From: Roseiarcus sp963782255
Lineage (GTDB): Bacteria; Pseudomonadota; Alphaproteobacteria; Rhizobiales; Beijerinckiaceae
Assembly: GCA_963782255.1 (NCBI GenBank)
Contig: CAWAIS010000001.1
Coordinates: 3,038,001 to 3,102,000 of the forward strand
Direction: 5' to 3'
DNA length: 64,000 nt
Below the pieces are notes generated by a model, which was given only the letters and a program-made list of their open reading frames with translations, searched no databases and was not told the DNA's origin. A program made the translations under genes and the position numbers. Shown here in pieces: positions 8,685-16,659 of the stretch. Numbering within the stretch: the stretch's first letter is position 1; every line of letters begins with the position of its first letter.

Positions 8685-10079
8685 TCATTGGGCCGTTTCG
8701 ACCGCCGCCCCCTCCGGCGGGTCGAGCAGCACGTAATAGAGGTACTTGTCGAACTCCTCGCCGAAATGCCTGACAATCGCCTCCGGGTCCGGCGTCAGCG
8801 CGGCGTCGGTGATGAGACCGAACTGGACGTTGCCCGCGTAGGAGAGAATCGAGACCCCCATGCCCATGTCTCCAGTCTGGGGCACCCAGAAGAGCGACTG
8901 CTTCAACACGCTGCCCGCAATCGACAGCGGCTCGACGGGGCCGGGCACGTTGGTCATCACCGCGGTCGCTCGGCTGAGCAGGAGGTTGAAGAGCTGGTCC
9001 TGAACGACCTTCGGCAACCGGCCGAGCGCTGCGAAGAGCCCGAGCGTAACGCCGGGCTCGTACGATGTCTTCAAGGCTAGCGCGCGCTGGCGCACCGTCA
9101 TCAGCCGCTCGAGTGGATGTTCAATGCCGACCGGCAGTTCGACGGCGATGATGCCGAAGCGGTTGCCGAGATCGAGTTCGCCCGGCCGGCGCAGATTGAT
9201 CGGCACGAGCGCGCGGCACTCAACTCCTTCGGTCTTGTCGCCCTTCACCGCTAAATAGCGACGCAGCGCGCCGGCGACGCAGGAAAGCAGCATATCGTTG
9301 ATCGAGGCGCCAAGCGCACGGCTCACGGCCTTGACCTCCGGCAGCTTCAAGGGCTCGCTCCAGGCGACACGCTTCGACCCCCTCGGCTTGCCCTTGAAGC
9401 GCGTTGCGCTGTCGGTGGGCATGAAGAGCAGGTAGCCGAGTTCGCCGGCCACGCCCGCGCCGGTTCGCAGGTAGTCGGCGGCGCGCAAGGGATTGCGAAC
9501 GAGATCGGCCGCGGCGCCAAGCGTCGAGGTCGAGGCCTGCCTCCCCGCGTCGATCGCGGCGACCACCGGGGCCATCAGGCTTTGCAGCCAGCCTTCGTCC
9601 TCGTCCGGCTCGACGTGACGCTTCTCACCGTCGACAAGCGACATCGTGACGCCGACCAGCGCGATGCCATCGGCGATCGCATGGTGGATGCGAAACACAA
9701 CCGCCGCGCCGCCTTCGTATTCCTCGACGATATGGAGCTGCCAGAGCGGATGGATGGGGTCGAGGGGCTCGGACGCGAGCTCGCCGACGAACCGTTCGAG
9801 CGCCTGCTTGCCGCCGCGCCCCGGCAGCCGCACGCGCTTGATATGATGAGCAAGGTCGAAGTTTTCATCGTCGCGCCAATAGACGCCGTCCGCCGCGCGC
9901 TCAACCCTTTGCCGGAATCGGCGGTAACCGGTAAGCCCGTCGGCGAGCTGAGCTTCGAGCCGGTCGATCGCCACGGGACCCTCGAGCATCCAGACCGCCA
10001 CGATAATCATCAGATTGGCGGGCCGGTCCATGCGCAGCCACGTCGTATCGACCGAAGACATGCGCTCGCGACGGCTCAT
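8685..10079 (-). CDS. Wax ester synthase / diacylglycerol acyltransferase (WS/DGAT)
   Basis: This 464-residue acyltransferase has the family's catalytic motif HHAIADG at residues 132-138 (HHxxxDG), the PLWQLHIVEE motif just before it, and the conserved ASINDMLLSCVAGALRRYL block in the C-terminal half. Family members join acyl-CoA to a fatty alcohol (wax ester) or to diacylglycerol (triacylglycerol) at the membrane, forming lipid bodies. GGGGAG precedes the ATG at 10079. The acyl-CoA reductase and ligase genes 5 kb away could supply both substrates. Length and motifs are normal. Which of the two products is made cannot be told from sequence. Confidence 0.92.
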   Translation of the reverse strand: MSRRERMSSVDTTWLRMDRPANLMIIVAVWMLEGPVAIDRLEAQLADGLTGYRRFRQRVERAADGVYWRDDENFDLAHHIKRVRLPGRGGKQALERFVGELASEPLDPIHPLWQLHIVEEYEGGAAVVFRIHHAIADGIALVGVTMSLVDGEKRHVEPDEDEGWLQSLMAPVVAAIDAGRQASTSTLGAAADLVRNPLRAADYLRTGAGVAGELGYLLFMPTDSATRFKGKPRGSKRVAWSEPLKLPEVKAVSRALGASINDMLLSCVAGALRRYLAVKGDKTEGVECRALVPINLRRPGELDLGNRFGIIAVELPVGIEHPLERLMTVRQRALALKTSYEPGVTLGLFAALGRLPKVVQDQLFNLLLSRATAVMTNVPGPVEPLSIAGSVLKQSLFWVPQTGDMGMGVSILSYAGNVQFGLITDAALTPDPEAIVRHFGEEFDKYLYYVLLDPPEGAAVETAQ

Positions 10080-10193
10080 TGTTCACTCCCCAAGCTTTTC
10101 CCGCCACCATAGCGCCTTCCGGCGTCGGCCAGAACGCGTCGCTTCGTCGCGTTTAGGAGGCCGAGCCTAAGCGCAGCGGCTATAAGACTTCCG

Positions 10194-10943
10194 ATGTCAA
10201 CCGAGAGCTTTCATGATCGCTTGCTCGCCGAACTCGACCGATACGCGACGCTGCACGCGCGTTTCGTCGAGGACGCCGGGTTCCGGCGCCGCCGCGCTTC
10301 GCTGCGCCTCTGGCAGGCGGCGAGGCTCGCGCGCACACACGGGGATCTTCTCGCGAGCAGGCGCTTTCACGACGCCGCGGAATTCTTCCTCATCGACCTG
10401 TACGGCCCGAAGGACTTGAGTCGCCACGTCGACGACGTGCGCCGCATTGTCCCCATCATGACGAGGGTTCTGCCCGAGTCCGGCCTCGCGACGGTCGCGC
10501 ATGCGATCGAGCTCAGCGTTTTGTCCGAGAGCCTCGACGGCGACATGGCTGAGGCGGTCGGCGCGGAGGCCGATCAGATTACCGACGCCAGCTATGCCGC
10601 CACCTACCGCAAAGTCGATCGCGCTCAGGACCGCGAACGCCAGATCGATCTGATTGCGCTTCTCGGCGACGCGCTCGACCGGCTGACGCATCAGCGCTTC
10701 ATCGGCATGGCGCTGAAGATGATGCGCAAGCCGGCGCAGCTTGCGGGACTTGGCGAGTTGCAGGCTTTCCTCGAGCGCGGCTATGCGGCCTTCGGCGCGA
10801 TGCGGGGCGGGGCGGGGGAATTCGTCGCGATCGTCGTCGGCCGCGAGCGGGCGATCTCGAAGGCCCTGTTCGCCGGGGACGATGACGCATTGCAGCGCGA
10901 TCCGAAGCAGCTTGGCGAAACTCCAGTCCCTGGCGCAGACTGA
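10194..10943 (+). CDS. Unknown helical protein with FFLIDLYG motif
   Basis: The 249-residue protein is predicted to be all-helical, with no signal peptide and no known enzyme motif. The most distinctive stretch is HDAAEFFLIDLYGPKDLSRH followed by DDVRRIVPIMTRVLP, near residues 60-95. I recognise the style of a conserved hypothetical family but cannot assign a function. It is divergent from the WS/DGAT gene and 42 bp upstream of an acyl-CoA synthetase gene on the same strand, so a role in lipid metabolism is suggested by context only. The start at 10194 has no strong ribosome-binding site. Confidence 0.65.
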   Translation: MSTESFHDRLLAELDRYATLHARFVEDAGFRRRRASLRLWQAARLARTHGDLLASRRFHDAAEFFLIDLYGPKDLSRHVDDVRRIVPIMTRVLPESGLATVAHAIELSVLSESLDGDMAEAVGAEADQITDASYAATYRKVDRAQDRERQIDLIALLGDALDRLTHQRFIGMALKMMRKPAQLAGLGELQAFLERGYAAFGAMRGGAGEFVAIVVGRERAISKALFAGDDDALQRDPKQLGETPVPGAD

Positions 10944-10985
10944 ATCCTGTCAGTCCGCTTAAGCGCCGACCTTAGGCAAAAGCCC

Positions 10986-12506
10986 ATGCCCGCACGCGTC
11001 GCTGAACCCTTCAATCTCGCCTGGCATTGTCTGGGGCGGCCGGCGGCGGAGCGCGGCGCGAAGACGGCGCTGATCATCGCCGACGGCGCGGAGGCGTTTC
11101 GCACCTTCACCTATGGCGAGCTCGACCGGATGGTTCGCCGCCTCGCCGGCGGTCTCGTCGCGAGCGGCCTGAAGAAGGGCGACCGCGTGATGATCCGCGC
11201 CGCCAACGACGTCGACTTCGTGCTCGCGTTCTTCGCGACGACCGCGATCGGTTGCGTCGCTGAGCCGGCGTCGCTGCTCTTGACCGCGGAAGAGGCGCTG
11301 GCGCTGGCGGCCAATTCGCACGCGAGCGCGATCTTTCTTGGCGACGCGGAGGCGGAGGAGCGCGCGCTCTTTTCGCATCTGAGGGTGTTCGACCGGGACG
11401 AGACCCTCCGTCTCGCGGCCGAGGGTCCGCCCGCCGATCATGCGCCGACCGCGGCCGACGATCCGGCCTATCTCGTTTTCACGTCCGGTTCGACGGCGGA
11501 GCCGAAGGGCGTCCTGCACGCCCACCGGGTCGTGATCGGTCGCCGGCCGATGGCTGCGGACTGGCTGGGCCTCAGCGAAAGCGATGTGCTGCTTCACGCT
11601 GGCAACATCAACTGGACCTACACCCTCGGCGTCGGCGTGCTCGATCCCTTCGCCCGCGGCGCGACCGGCGCGCTCTACGCCGGCCCCCGCGACCCCGCGA
11701 TCTGGCCGAGGCTCATCGAAAATATGCGCGCGACGATCTTCGCCGCCGTGCCGAGCGTCTATCGGCAAATCCTCAAATACGGCGATCCCTCCGCCTCCGA
11801 CCTCACGAAGCTTCGCCACGGCGTCTGCGCGGGCGAGGCGCTGACGCCGGACCTCCTCGCCCAGTGGCGGGAGGCGACCGGGACGTGGCTCTACGAGGCG
11901 CTCGGCATGAGCGAAATCTCGACCTACATTTCGAGCCGCCCGGGCGAGCCGATCCGGCCTGGCTCGCCTGGCCGTCCGCAAACGGGACGCCGCATCGCGA
12001 TTCTGCCTGTCGAAGGAGGAACGACGCCGGCGCCGCCCGGCGAGATCGGCCTCCTCGCCGTCCACCGCGGCGACCCGGAACTCATGCTCGGATACTGGAA
12101 CCGGCCGAACGAGGAAGCCGCCGCTTTCCGCGGCGACTGGTTCATCGGCGGCGATCTTGCCGAGTTCGACGTCGACGGCTGGGTCTGGCACCGCGGCCGC
12201 AACGACGACATCATGAACGCGTTCGGTTACCGCGTGTCGCCGCTCGAAGTCGAGAAAGTCCTCATGCGTCACCCCGACGTCGCGGACGTCGCGGTCGCGG
12301 AGCGCAAGGTCGTCGACGACATTTCCGTGATCGCCGCTTTCGTCGCGCCGAGGCCGGGAAGCGCGCCGGACGAAAAGGCGCTCATCGCGCATTGCGCGGA
12401 GCATCTCGCGTCATACAAATGTCCGCGCAAGATCGTGTTCGTCCGCGAGATCGCGCGCACCGCGAACGGCAAGGTCAGCCGCCGCGCGCTGCCGCAGCTG
12501 GCATAA
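10986..12506 (+). CDS. Acyl-CoA synthetase (AMP-forming)
   Basis: The 506-residue adenylate-forming ligase has YLVFTSGSTAEPKGVLHAHR (AMP-binding P-loop), YEALGMSEISTY, the hinge DWFIGGDLAEFDVDGWVWHRGRNDD and the C-terminal catalytic Lys in RTANGKVSRRAL. The overall pattern is closer to the benzoate/medium-chain or acetyl-CoA synthetase branch than to FadD: LGYWNRPNEE, and YRVSPLEVEKVLMRHPDV. It therefore probably activates a shorter or aromatic acid. It follows the unknown 249-aa gene on the same strand by 42 bp. The substrate is not identifiable from sequence. Confidence 0.88.
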   Translation: MPARVAEPFNLAWHCLGRPAAERGAKTALIIADGAEAFRTFTYGELDRMVRRLAGGLVASGLKKGDRVMIRAANDVDFVLAFFATTAIGCVAEPASLLLTAEEALALAANSHASAIFLGDAEAEERALFSHLRVFDRDETLRLAAEGPPADHAPTAADDPAYLVFTSGSTAEPKGVLHAHRVVIGRRPMAADWLGLSESDVLLHAGNINWTYTLGVGVLDPFARGATGALYAGPRDPAIWPRLIENMRATIFAAVPSVYRQILKYGDPSASDLTKLRHGVCAGEALTPDLLAQWREATGTWLYEALGMSEISTYISSRPGEPIRPGSPGRPQTGRRIAILPVEGGTTPAPPGEIGLLAVHRGDPELMLGYWNRPNEEAAAFRGDWFIGGDLAEFDVDGWVWHRGRNDDIMNAFGYRVSPLEVEKVLMRHPDVADVAVAERKVVDDISVIAAFVAPRPGSAPDEKALIAHCAEHLASYKCPRKIVFVREIARTANGKVSRRALPQLA

Positions 12507-12579
12507 TTCGCACGCATCAAGGGCGGCGGCGCATACGAGGCCGAAAGCGAAGCTATCCCCTCGCCGGCTGGACGCGCCC

Positions 12580-12626
12580 GGCCCGATCAGAGCCAGAAGG
12601 ATATGGGTGTCGAGCAAAAGCTTCAT
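12580..12626 (-). pseudogene. VapC-type PIN toxin remnant, truncated after about 15 codons
   Basis: The first residues MKLLLDTHILLALIG are the classic start of a VapC PIN-domain ribonuclease, including the first catalytic Asp. Its ATG at 12626 overlaps the antitoxin stop as ATGA, the usual vapBC arrangement. After about 15 codons the similarity stops. The frame then runs through unrelated sequence to a stop at 12411, inside the end of the acyl-CoA synthetase gene, without the remaining PIN acidic residues. The toxin is therefore dead. Confidence 0.8.
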
Positions 12627-12892
12627 GCGTCGGACGGCAGCGGACGCAGGAGAAAATCCTCCGGCAGCGGATCGTCGAAATCATCAGCGATAAAAGCCAC
12701 AATTGTTTCGATTCCGCGCTTCCGCTTGAATTCCTCAATCGCCTCGAAGTGAAGACCTTTGCGCGAACGGTGCGGCGCCAGCTCGAAAACGGGCGAACCA
12801 TTGCGGGTTACGACGATGGTTTCGCCGCGCTCGACCTCGCGAGCAAGCTCGGTCAGGCGGTTCTTCGCCTCGCGGATCGTGACCGTTTTCAT
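12623..12892 (-). CDS. Phd/YefM (VapB-type) antitoxin, now an orphan
   Basis: The 89-residue protein starts MKTVTIREAKNRLTELAREV, followed by GETIVVTRNGSPVFELAP. This is the DNA-binding N-terminus of Phd/YefM antitoxins, which neutralise PIN-domain toxins and autorepress. The C-terminal part (IEEFKRKRG, then DDFDDPLPEDFL) is the acidic toxin-binding tail. The partner vapC immediately downstream is truncated, so this antitoxin has no visible local target. It could still neutralise a paralogous toxin elsewhere in the genome. Confidence 0.85.
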   Translation of the reverse strand: MKTVTIREAKNRLTELAREVERGETIVVTRNGSPVFELAPHRSRKGLHFEAIEEFKRKRGIETIVAFIADDFDDPLPEDFLLRPLPSDA

Positions 12893-12973
12893 TCAAAGAC
12901 AGTAGTCACGTGTGGCTACAATGTCCATTTGAAGCATGCGAGACGCAGCTCTGGTCTCGGCCGCCTGGAGCTG

Positions 12974-13354
12974 TCAGACCCGCCTCGCAACCCGCGCGTA
13001 AGCGAGCCGCGGCTGCCAGTTCGCTGGCAGGATATTGCCCCTCAAGCCGCCGCGCGGCGGCTCGTCGTCCTTCGGCAGGAACATGACGGCGGCTGCGCAG
13101 ACGAGGCCGCCGAAGGTCGTCATGAACCCGACATAAAGAAGAAAGGCCGCCGCGGCGCCCATCCCGCTGTCGTTCATGAGCGGCCGGATGCCGAAGGGAT
13201 CGAAAAGGAGGAGCGCCGTCGCGCAAAGGGCGCCGACGAGCGCGCCGAACACCCAATGGAAGATCATGTAACGCACGAGCGGATCAAGCCGTTTCGCGCG
13301 CGTCTTTCCCCGAACGCGCAAAGGCGCGTCGCCGATCATGTCCGAGTCCGTCAT
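12974..13354 (-). CDS. Small membrane protein, two or three TM segments
   Basis: Starting at the ATG at 13354 (MTDSDMIGDAPL), which has GGAGG six bases upstream, the protein is 126 residues. It has hydrophobic segments YMIFHWVFGALVGALCATALL and MGAAAAFLLYVGFMTTFGGLVCAAAV, and a charged loop KDDEPPRG. It is probably an inner-membrane protein. No family function is recognised. The frame extends upstream to 13414, but only the 13354 start has a ribosome-binding site. Confidence 0.7.
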   Translation of the reverse strand: MTDSDMIGDAPLRVRGKTRAKRLDPLVRYMIFHWVFGALVGALCATALLLFDPFGIRPLMNDSGMGAAAAFLLYVGFMTTFGGLVCAAAVMFLPKDDEPPRGGLRGNILPANWQPRLAYARVARRV

Positions 13355-13484
13355 CGGGGACCTCCGTTCTTCGCCAAGCGCGCCGGTGCGCCTGTCGCGC
13401 ATCGCCGTCAACAATCCGATTCATCTTACGGCGGCAGCGCCGCTCGTCAAATCGCGCTTAACGCGGCAAAAGCGCGCATTCCCG

Positions 13485-14381
13485 TCAGCGGCGGCTCTTC
13501 AACGCGTCGGCGAGCCGCGTGGTTGCAGAGCCCGGCTTGAGCGGCTTCGGCTGGCTTTCGTGCGGCGCCCAGGCGCTGAGCCAAAGCGTGTCGAAGGTCG
13601 CCCGGAGCCGCCCATCCGGATCGGCGAACCGCTCGGAATAGACGGCGGCGGCGCGAGCCAGAACCTCGCGGCGCAGTGGTCTGCGGCTGCGGTCGTTCAA
13701 GGCGTTGGCGGCGCCGAAGGCGCGCAGATCGTTCATCAGCCCGAGAATGTCTCCGTAGCGGACGGTCGCGCGGTCGAGGTCGACGACCGGCAGCGCCAGC
13801 CCCGCCCTTTGGGCGAGGCCGCCGAGCGCCCGGACGTCGACGAACGGGGCCACCCGAGGCGAGGCGCCGCCCAGGCTCTCGCTCTCGGCGATCGTAAGAG
13901 CCTGGCGAAGCTCGGTCAGCGTGTCGCCGCCGACGATCGCCGCCATGAGGAGGCCGTCCGGCGCGAGCGCCCGGCGAATCTGAACGAGCGCGCCCGGCAC
14001 GTCGTTGACCGCCTGCATCGCGAGCAGCGAAACGGCGAGATCGAGCCGGCCCTCGGCAATCGGCAGACGCTCGAGGTCGCCGACAGCGGGCAGGAAATCG
14101 CCGTCGCCGACGCTCGCGAAGGTCGGAGCGATCCGGACGACGCAGTCGACCTGCCCGCCGCGCTTCAGCGCAATCGCCCCATGCGGTCCGGGCGAGCCGA
14201 TGTCCGCGGCGAGCTCGAAGCGGCGCTTGACCAGCGACAGACGGTCGCGGAGCTCCTCCGCCGCGCGGGCGAGAAGAAAGTCCGCCCCGTCGCGGGCATG
14301 CGCGCGGGCCCAGGCCCGATCGAGCCGGCGATGGACAAGCGCGCGGTCGAAAATCTGCGGAGGAGAGCCGGTCGGAGGCAC
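13485..14381 (-). CDS. SAM-dependent methyltransferase, BioC/NDUFAF5-like
   Basis: This is a class I methyltransferase-fold protein of 298 residues with a GTG start at 14381 (MPPTGSPPQIFDRALVHRRL). The opening IFDRALVHRRLDRAWARA, the motif LLAMQAVNDVPGALVQIRRAL and the following DGLLMAAIVGGDTLTELR match the alphaproteobacterial relatives of mitochondrial NDUFAF5 and BioC. The glycine-rich SAM loop is weak. It is divergent from comF across 66 bp, an arrangement common in Hyphomicrobiales. NDUFAF5 acts in complex I assembly; whether this homologue does so is inference. Confidence 0.75.
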   Translation of the reverse strand: MPPTGSPPQIFDRALVHRRLDRAWARAHARDGADFLLARAAEELRDRLSLVKRRFELAADIGSPGPHGAIALKRGGQVDCVVRIAPTFASVGDGDFLPAVGDLERLPIAEGRLDLAVSLLAMQAVNDVPGALVQIRRALAPDGLLMAAIVGGDTLTELRQALTIAESESLGGASPRVAPFVDVRALGGLAQRAGLALPVVDLDRATVRYGDILGLMNDLRAFGAANALNDRSRRPLRREVLARAAAVYSERFADPDGRLRATFDTLWLSAWAPHESQPKPLKPGSATTRLADALKSRR

Positions 14382-14447
14382 GGGGCGGAAACTTATGCCT
14401 GCTCTGCCTCTCGCGCAAAGGCTTGGCTTGCGTTAACTTTGCGCCGC

Positions 14448-15242
14448 ATGAGCGCGAATCCGGCCCTTGCCGTCGAGGACGCCGCCCACGTCAAATGGAC
14501 GCGGCGCGCGGCCGCGTTCGCTTCGCGCCTCGCGGGCGCGACGCTGAATACGCTCTATCCGCCGACCTGCCTCGCCTGCCGCGCCGCGACGGAGGCGCAT
14601 GGCGCGCTCTGCCCGCGCTGCTGGAGCGACATCCGCTTCATCGAGAGGCCGTTCTGCGACCGGCTGGGGACGCCGTTCGAGCAGGACCTCGGCGAAGGCC
14701 TGCTCTCGCCGCAAGCGATCGCCGATCCGCCGGTTTTTACCCGCGCGAGGGCGGTCGCCCGCTTCGAGGACGGGCCAGCGCGCAGGCTCGCCCATCGGCT
14801 CAAATACTCCGATCGGGCGGAGCTGGCGCGGCCCCTCGGCCGCTGGATGGCTCGGGCCGGCGCCGACATTCTGGCCGACGCCGACCTTATCGCGCCTGTG
14901 CCCCTGCATGCGTTGCGGCTCTGGCAGAGGCGCTTCAATCAAGCCGCCGCGCTTGCGCGGGAGGTCGCCCGCGAAACCGGCAAGCCGTGCGACGTTAGCG
15001 CGCTCCTGCGCGTCAAGGCGACGCGCAGCCAGGTCGGTCTCAGCCGCACGCAGCGGGCCGAAAACGTGCAGGGCGCTTTCCGGGTCGCGGAGGGCGCGGT
15101 TGTCCGCGGCCGCAGCGTCGTCCTGATCGACGATGTCATGACCTCCGGCGCCACCGCCAACGCCGCGTCGCGGGTCCTCTTGAGGGCGGGGGCGAAGCGC
15201 GTCGACGTCCTGGTGTTCGCGCGGGTTGTTACTGGCGGGTGA
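14448..15242 (+). CDS. comF: ComF family phosphoribosyltransferase-like protein
   Basis: The 264-residue protein has the ComF zinc-finger N-terminus (CLACRAATEAHGALCPRCW) and the phosphoribosyltransferase-fold C-terminus with the PRPP loop VVLIDDVMTSGATANAASR. ComF proteins take part in DNA uptake during competence; in alphaproteobacteria the role is less clear. The start at 14448 (MSANPALAVE) was chosen because it sits in the 66-bp gap from the divergent methyltransferase gene. grxC follows at once, so the two are probably co-transcribed. Confidence 0.9.
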   Translation: MSANPALAVEDAAHVKWTRRAAAFASRLAGATLNTLYPPTCLACRAATEAHGALCPRCWSDIRFIERPFCDRLGTPFEQDLGEGLLSPQAIADPPVFTRARAVARFEDGPARRLAHRLKYSDRAELARPLGRWMARAGADILADADLIAPVPLHALRLWQRRFNQAAALAREVARETGKPCDVSALLRVKATRSQVGLSRTQRAENVQGAFRVAEGAVVRGRSVVLIDDVMTSGATANAASRVLLRAGAKRVDVLVFARVVTGG

Positions 15243-15297
15243 CCGCCCATATAGTGGTCAAAACATCCAAATTCGCGCTGGGGAGCCTTGTCGCCAA

Positions 15298-15555
15298 GTG
15301 CCGCCGATTCTTATATATACGAAGTCTTGGTGTCCTTATTGCCATGCGGCGAAAGCCTTGCTGAAGGCCAAGGGCGCGCGGTTCGAGGAGGTCAGCGTCG
15401 ACGGCGACCGCGTCGCTCAAATGGCGATGGCCGCCAAAGCCGGCGGGCGCTCGACCGTGCCGCAAATCTTCATCGGCGAGAAACATGTCGGCGGCTGCGA
15501 CGATTTGCATGATCTCGAGGCCGCGGGGGAGCTGGACGAGATTCTGGCGGACTGA
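15298..15555 (+). CDS. grxC: Glutaredoxin 3
   Basis: This dithiol glutaredoxin of 85 residues has the active site WCPYC near the N-terminus (ILIYTKSWCPYCHAAKALL) and the glutathione-binding TVPQIFIGEKHVGGCDDL. It reduces protein and small-molecule disulfides with glutathione in the cytoplasm. GTG at 15298 is the best start: the frame extends upstream to 15226 inside comF, but family proteins begin just before ILIYTK. GGGGAG lies 12 bases upstream. It sits between comF and a DUF1178 gene; the nitrilase gene often found next to grxC is absent here. Confidence 0.92.
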   Translation: MPPILIYTKSWCPYCHAAKALLKAKGARFEEVSVDGDRVAQMAMAAKAGGRSTVPQIFIGEKHVGGCDDLHDLEAAGELDEILAD

Positions 15556-15559
15556 GCAC

Positions 15560-15994
15560 ATGATCAGATACGCCCTCGGTTGCGCCGAGGGGCATAGTTT
15601 CGACAGCTGGTTTCCCGACAGCGCGGCCTATGAGACGCAGCGCAAGCGCGGGCTGATCGCCTGCCCCGAGTGCGGCTCGATCCAGGTTCAGAAGGCGATT
15701 ATGGCGCCCGCGGTCGTCGGCGCCGATCGAACCGCCGCCGAACCCAAGGCCGAGGTCCTGATGGACGACCGGCGACGCCATCTGCGCGACATGGTCGCCA
15801 AGGTGCGCCGTGAGATCGAGGCCAACACCGACGACGTCGGTCCGAAGTTCCCCGAAGTGGCCCGCGCCATCCACAAGGGCGACGAGCCGGAGCGCGCGAT
15901 TCGCGGCCAGGCAAGTCTCAAGGAAGCCAAGGCGCTTCTCGAGGAAGGGGTCGGCGTGATGCCGATGCCGACTCTGGCGGACGAGCTGAACTGA
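15560..15994 (+). CDS. DUF1178 family zinc-ribbon-like protein
   Basis: The 144-residue protein begins MIRYALGCAEGHSFDSWFPD and contains CPECGSIQVQKAIMAPAVV, a likely zinc-binding Cys pattern together with the N-terminal C..GH. This is the DUF1178 family, found next to grxC in many alphaproteobacteria. Its function is unknown. It follows grxC by 4 bp and probably shares its mRNA. The C-terminal half is charged and helical (DDRRRHLRDMVAKVRREIE). Confidence 0.88.
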   Translation: MIRYALGCAEGHSFDSWFPDSAAYETQRKRGLIACPECGSIQVQKAIMAPAVVGADRTAAEPKAEVLMDDRRRHLRDMVAKVRREIEANTDDVGPKFPEVARAIHKGDEPERAIRGQASLKEAKALLEEGVGVMPMPTLADELN

Positions 15995-16020
15995 AAGCTG
16001 CGCCGGCGTTTGTTTTTCGA

Positions 16021-16330
16021 AATCCTATTGCGGAAAATCGGAATCTGCTATATAGTCTTTGGATGAAGCGAAATCCAATCGAGGAGAGAGAAGGACGGCG
16101 AGCCGTCAGGCGAGTCGCCGCGGCGGCGACGCTCTTTTGGCGCTCGGCGACGGCCCACCTTTAGGAGAACAGCGCAATGAAAATTTTTTTCGGAATATCG
16201 CCCGTAACCCATTAAAAAGGCCCGATTCGGACGAGAGAATCCAAGGAAATCCAAGCTTTCCCAACCCCTTGTTCGCCCTGTTTTGGCGGGTTTTCCAAGC
16301 TTTTCCAAGAAATCCCAAATTGGCGCGGGA
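16021..16330 (+). repeat. Dispersed intergenic element, copy A
   Basis: A promoter-like TGCTATA at 16046 is followed 157 bp later by the core CGTAACCCATT at 16203, then AAAAAGGCCCGATTCG and a tail of degenerate CCAAG-type repeats (AATCCAAGGAAATCCAAG and similar). Copies B (56101-56420, plus) and C (61560-61870, minus) share the same parts with spacing 152 and 156 bp. The 35 bp before the core are also similar in A and C (GAAAA, T-run, TTCGG). No convincing protein is encoded. Confidence 0.75.
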
Positions 16331-16614
16331 CGCCCTGTCCGAGGGCGCGCGCCTAAGTCTAGGTCAAGACAGCCAGTTCCTTGGCGCTTACAGCGTTATC
16401 TGTTGGAGGGTCGGTCGTAGCGGTCAAAAGCCCGAACGGAAATGTCGCGAAGGGGCGGAAGCGGGCGTTCGAAGCCGGCGTCATGGACGGCGTCAATGCG
16501 TAGAGTAGGAGTGTGGCGCGGTGGCTGTAGGTCGAGCATATCGGTTGGCCGCCCCTTTCGTCTGGCGGTGCCTCAGTGGCTTGACCATGGCTCCGTTTCC
16601 ACACCCCCCTCATC

Positions 16615-16647
16615 GAACCGGACAGGCAGATTTCCTGCATCCGGCTC
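16615..16647 (-). ncRNA. Group II intron domain V
   Basis: The 33-nt hairpin begins GAGCCGGATGCAGG and ends CCTGTCCGGTTC on the minus strand, with a GAAA-type loop. AGCCG/CGGUU pairing and the AGC-type catalytic triad are the hallmark of group II ribozyme domain V. Confidence 0.85.
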
Positions 16648-16659
16648 TCGGACAAGACC

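Noticed and set aside
16059..16508. Frame through repeat copy A giving ARNPLKRPDSDERIQGNP
   Set aside because: Similar peptides can be read from copy C, but the frame is interrupted in copy B by a duplication and a one-base change, and no proper start or ribosome-binding site fits. DNA/RNA conservation is the better reading.
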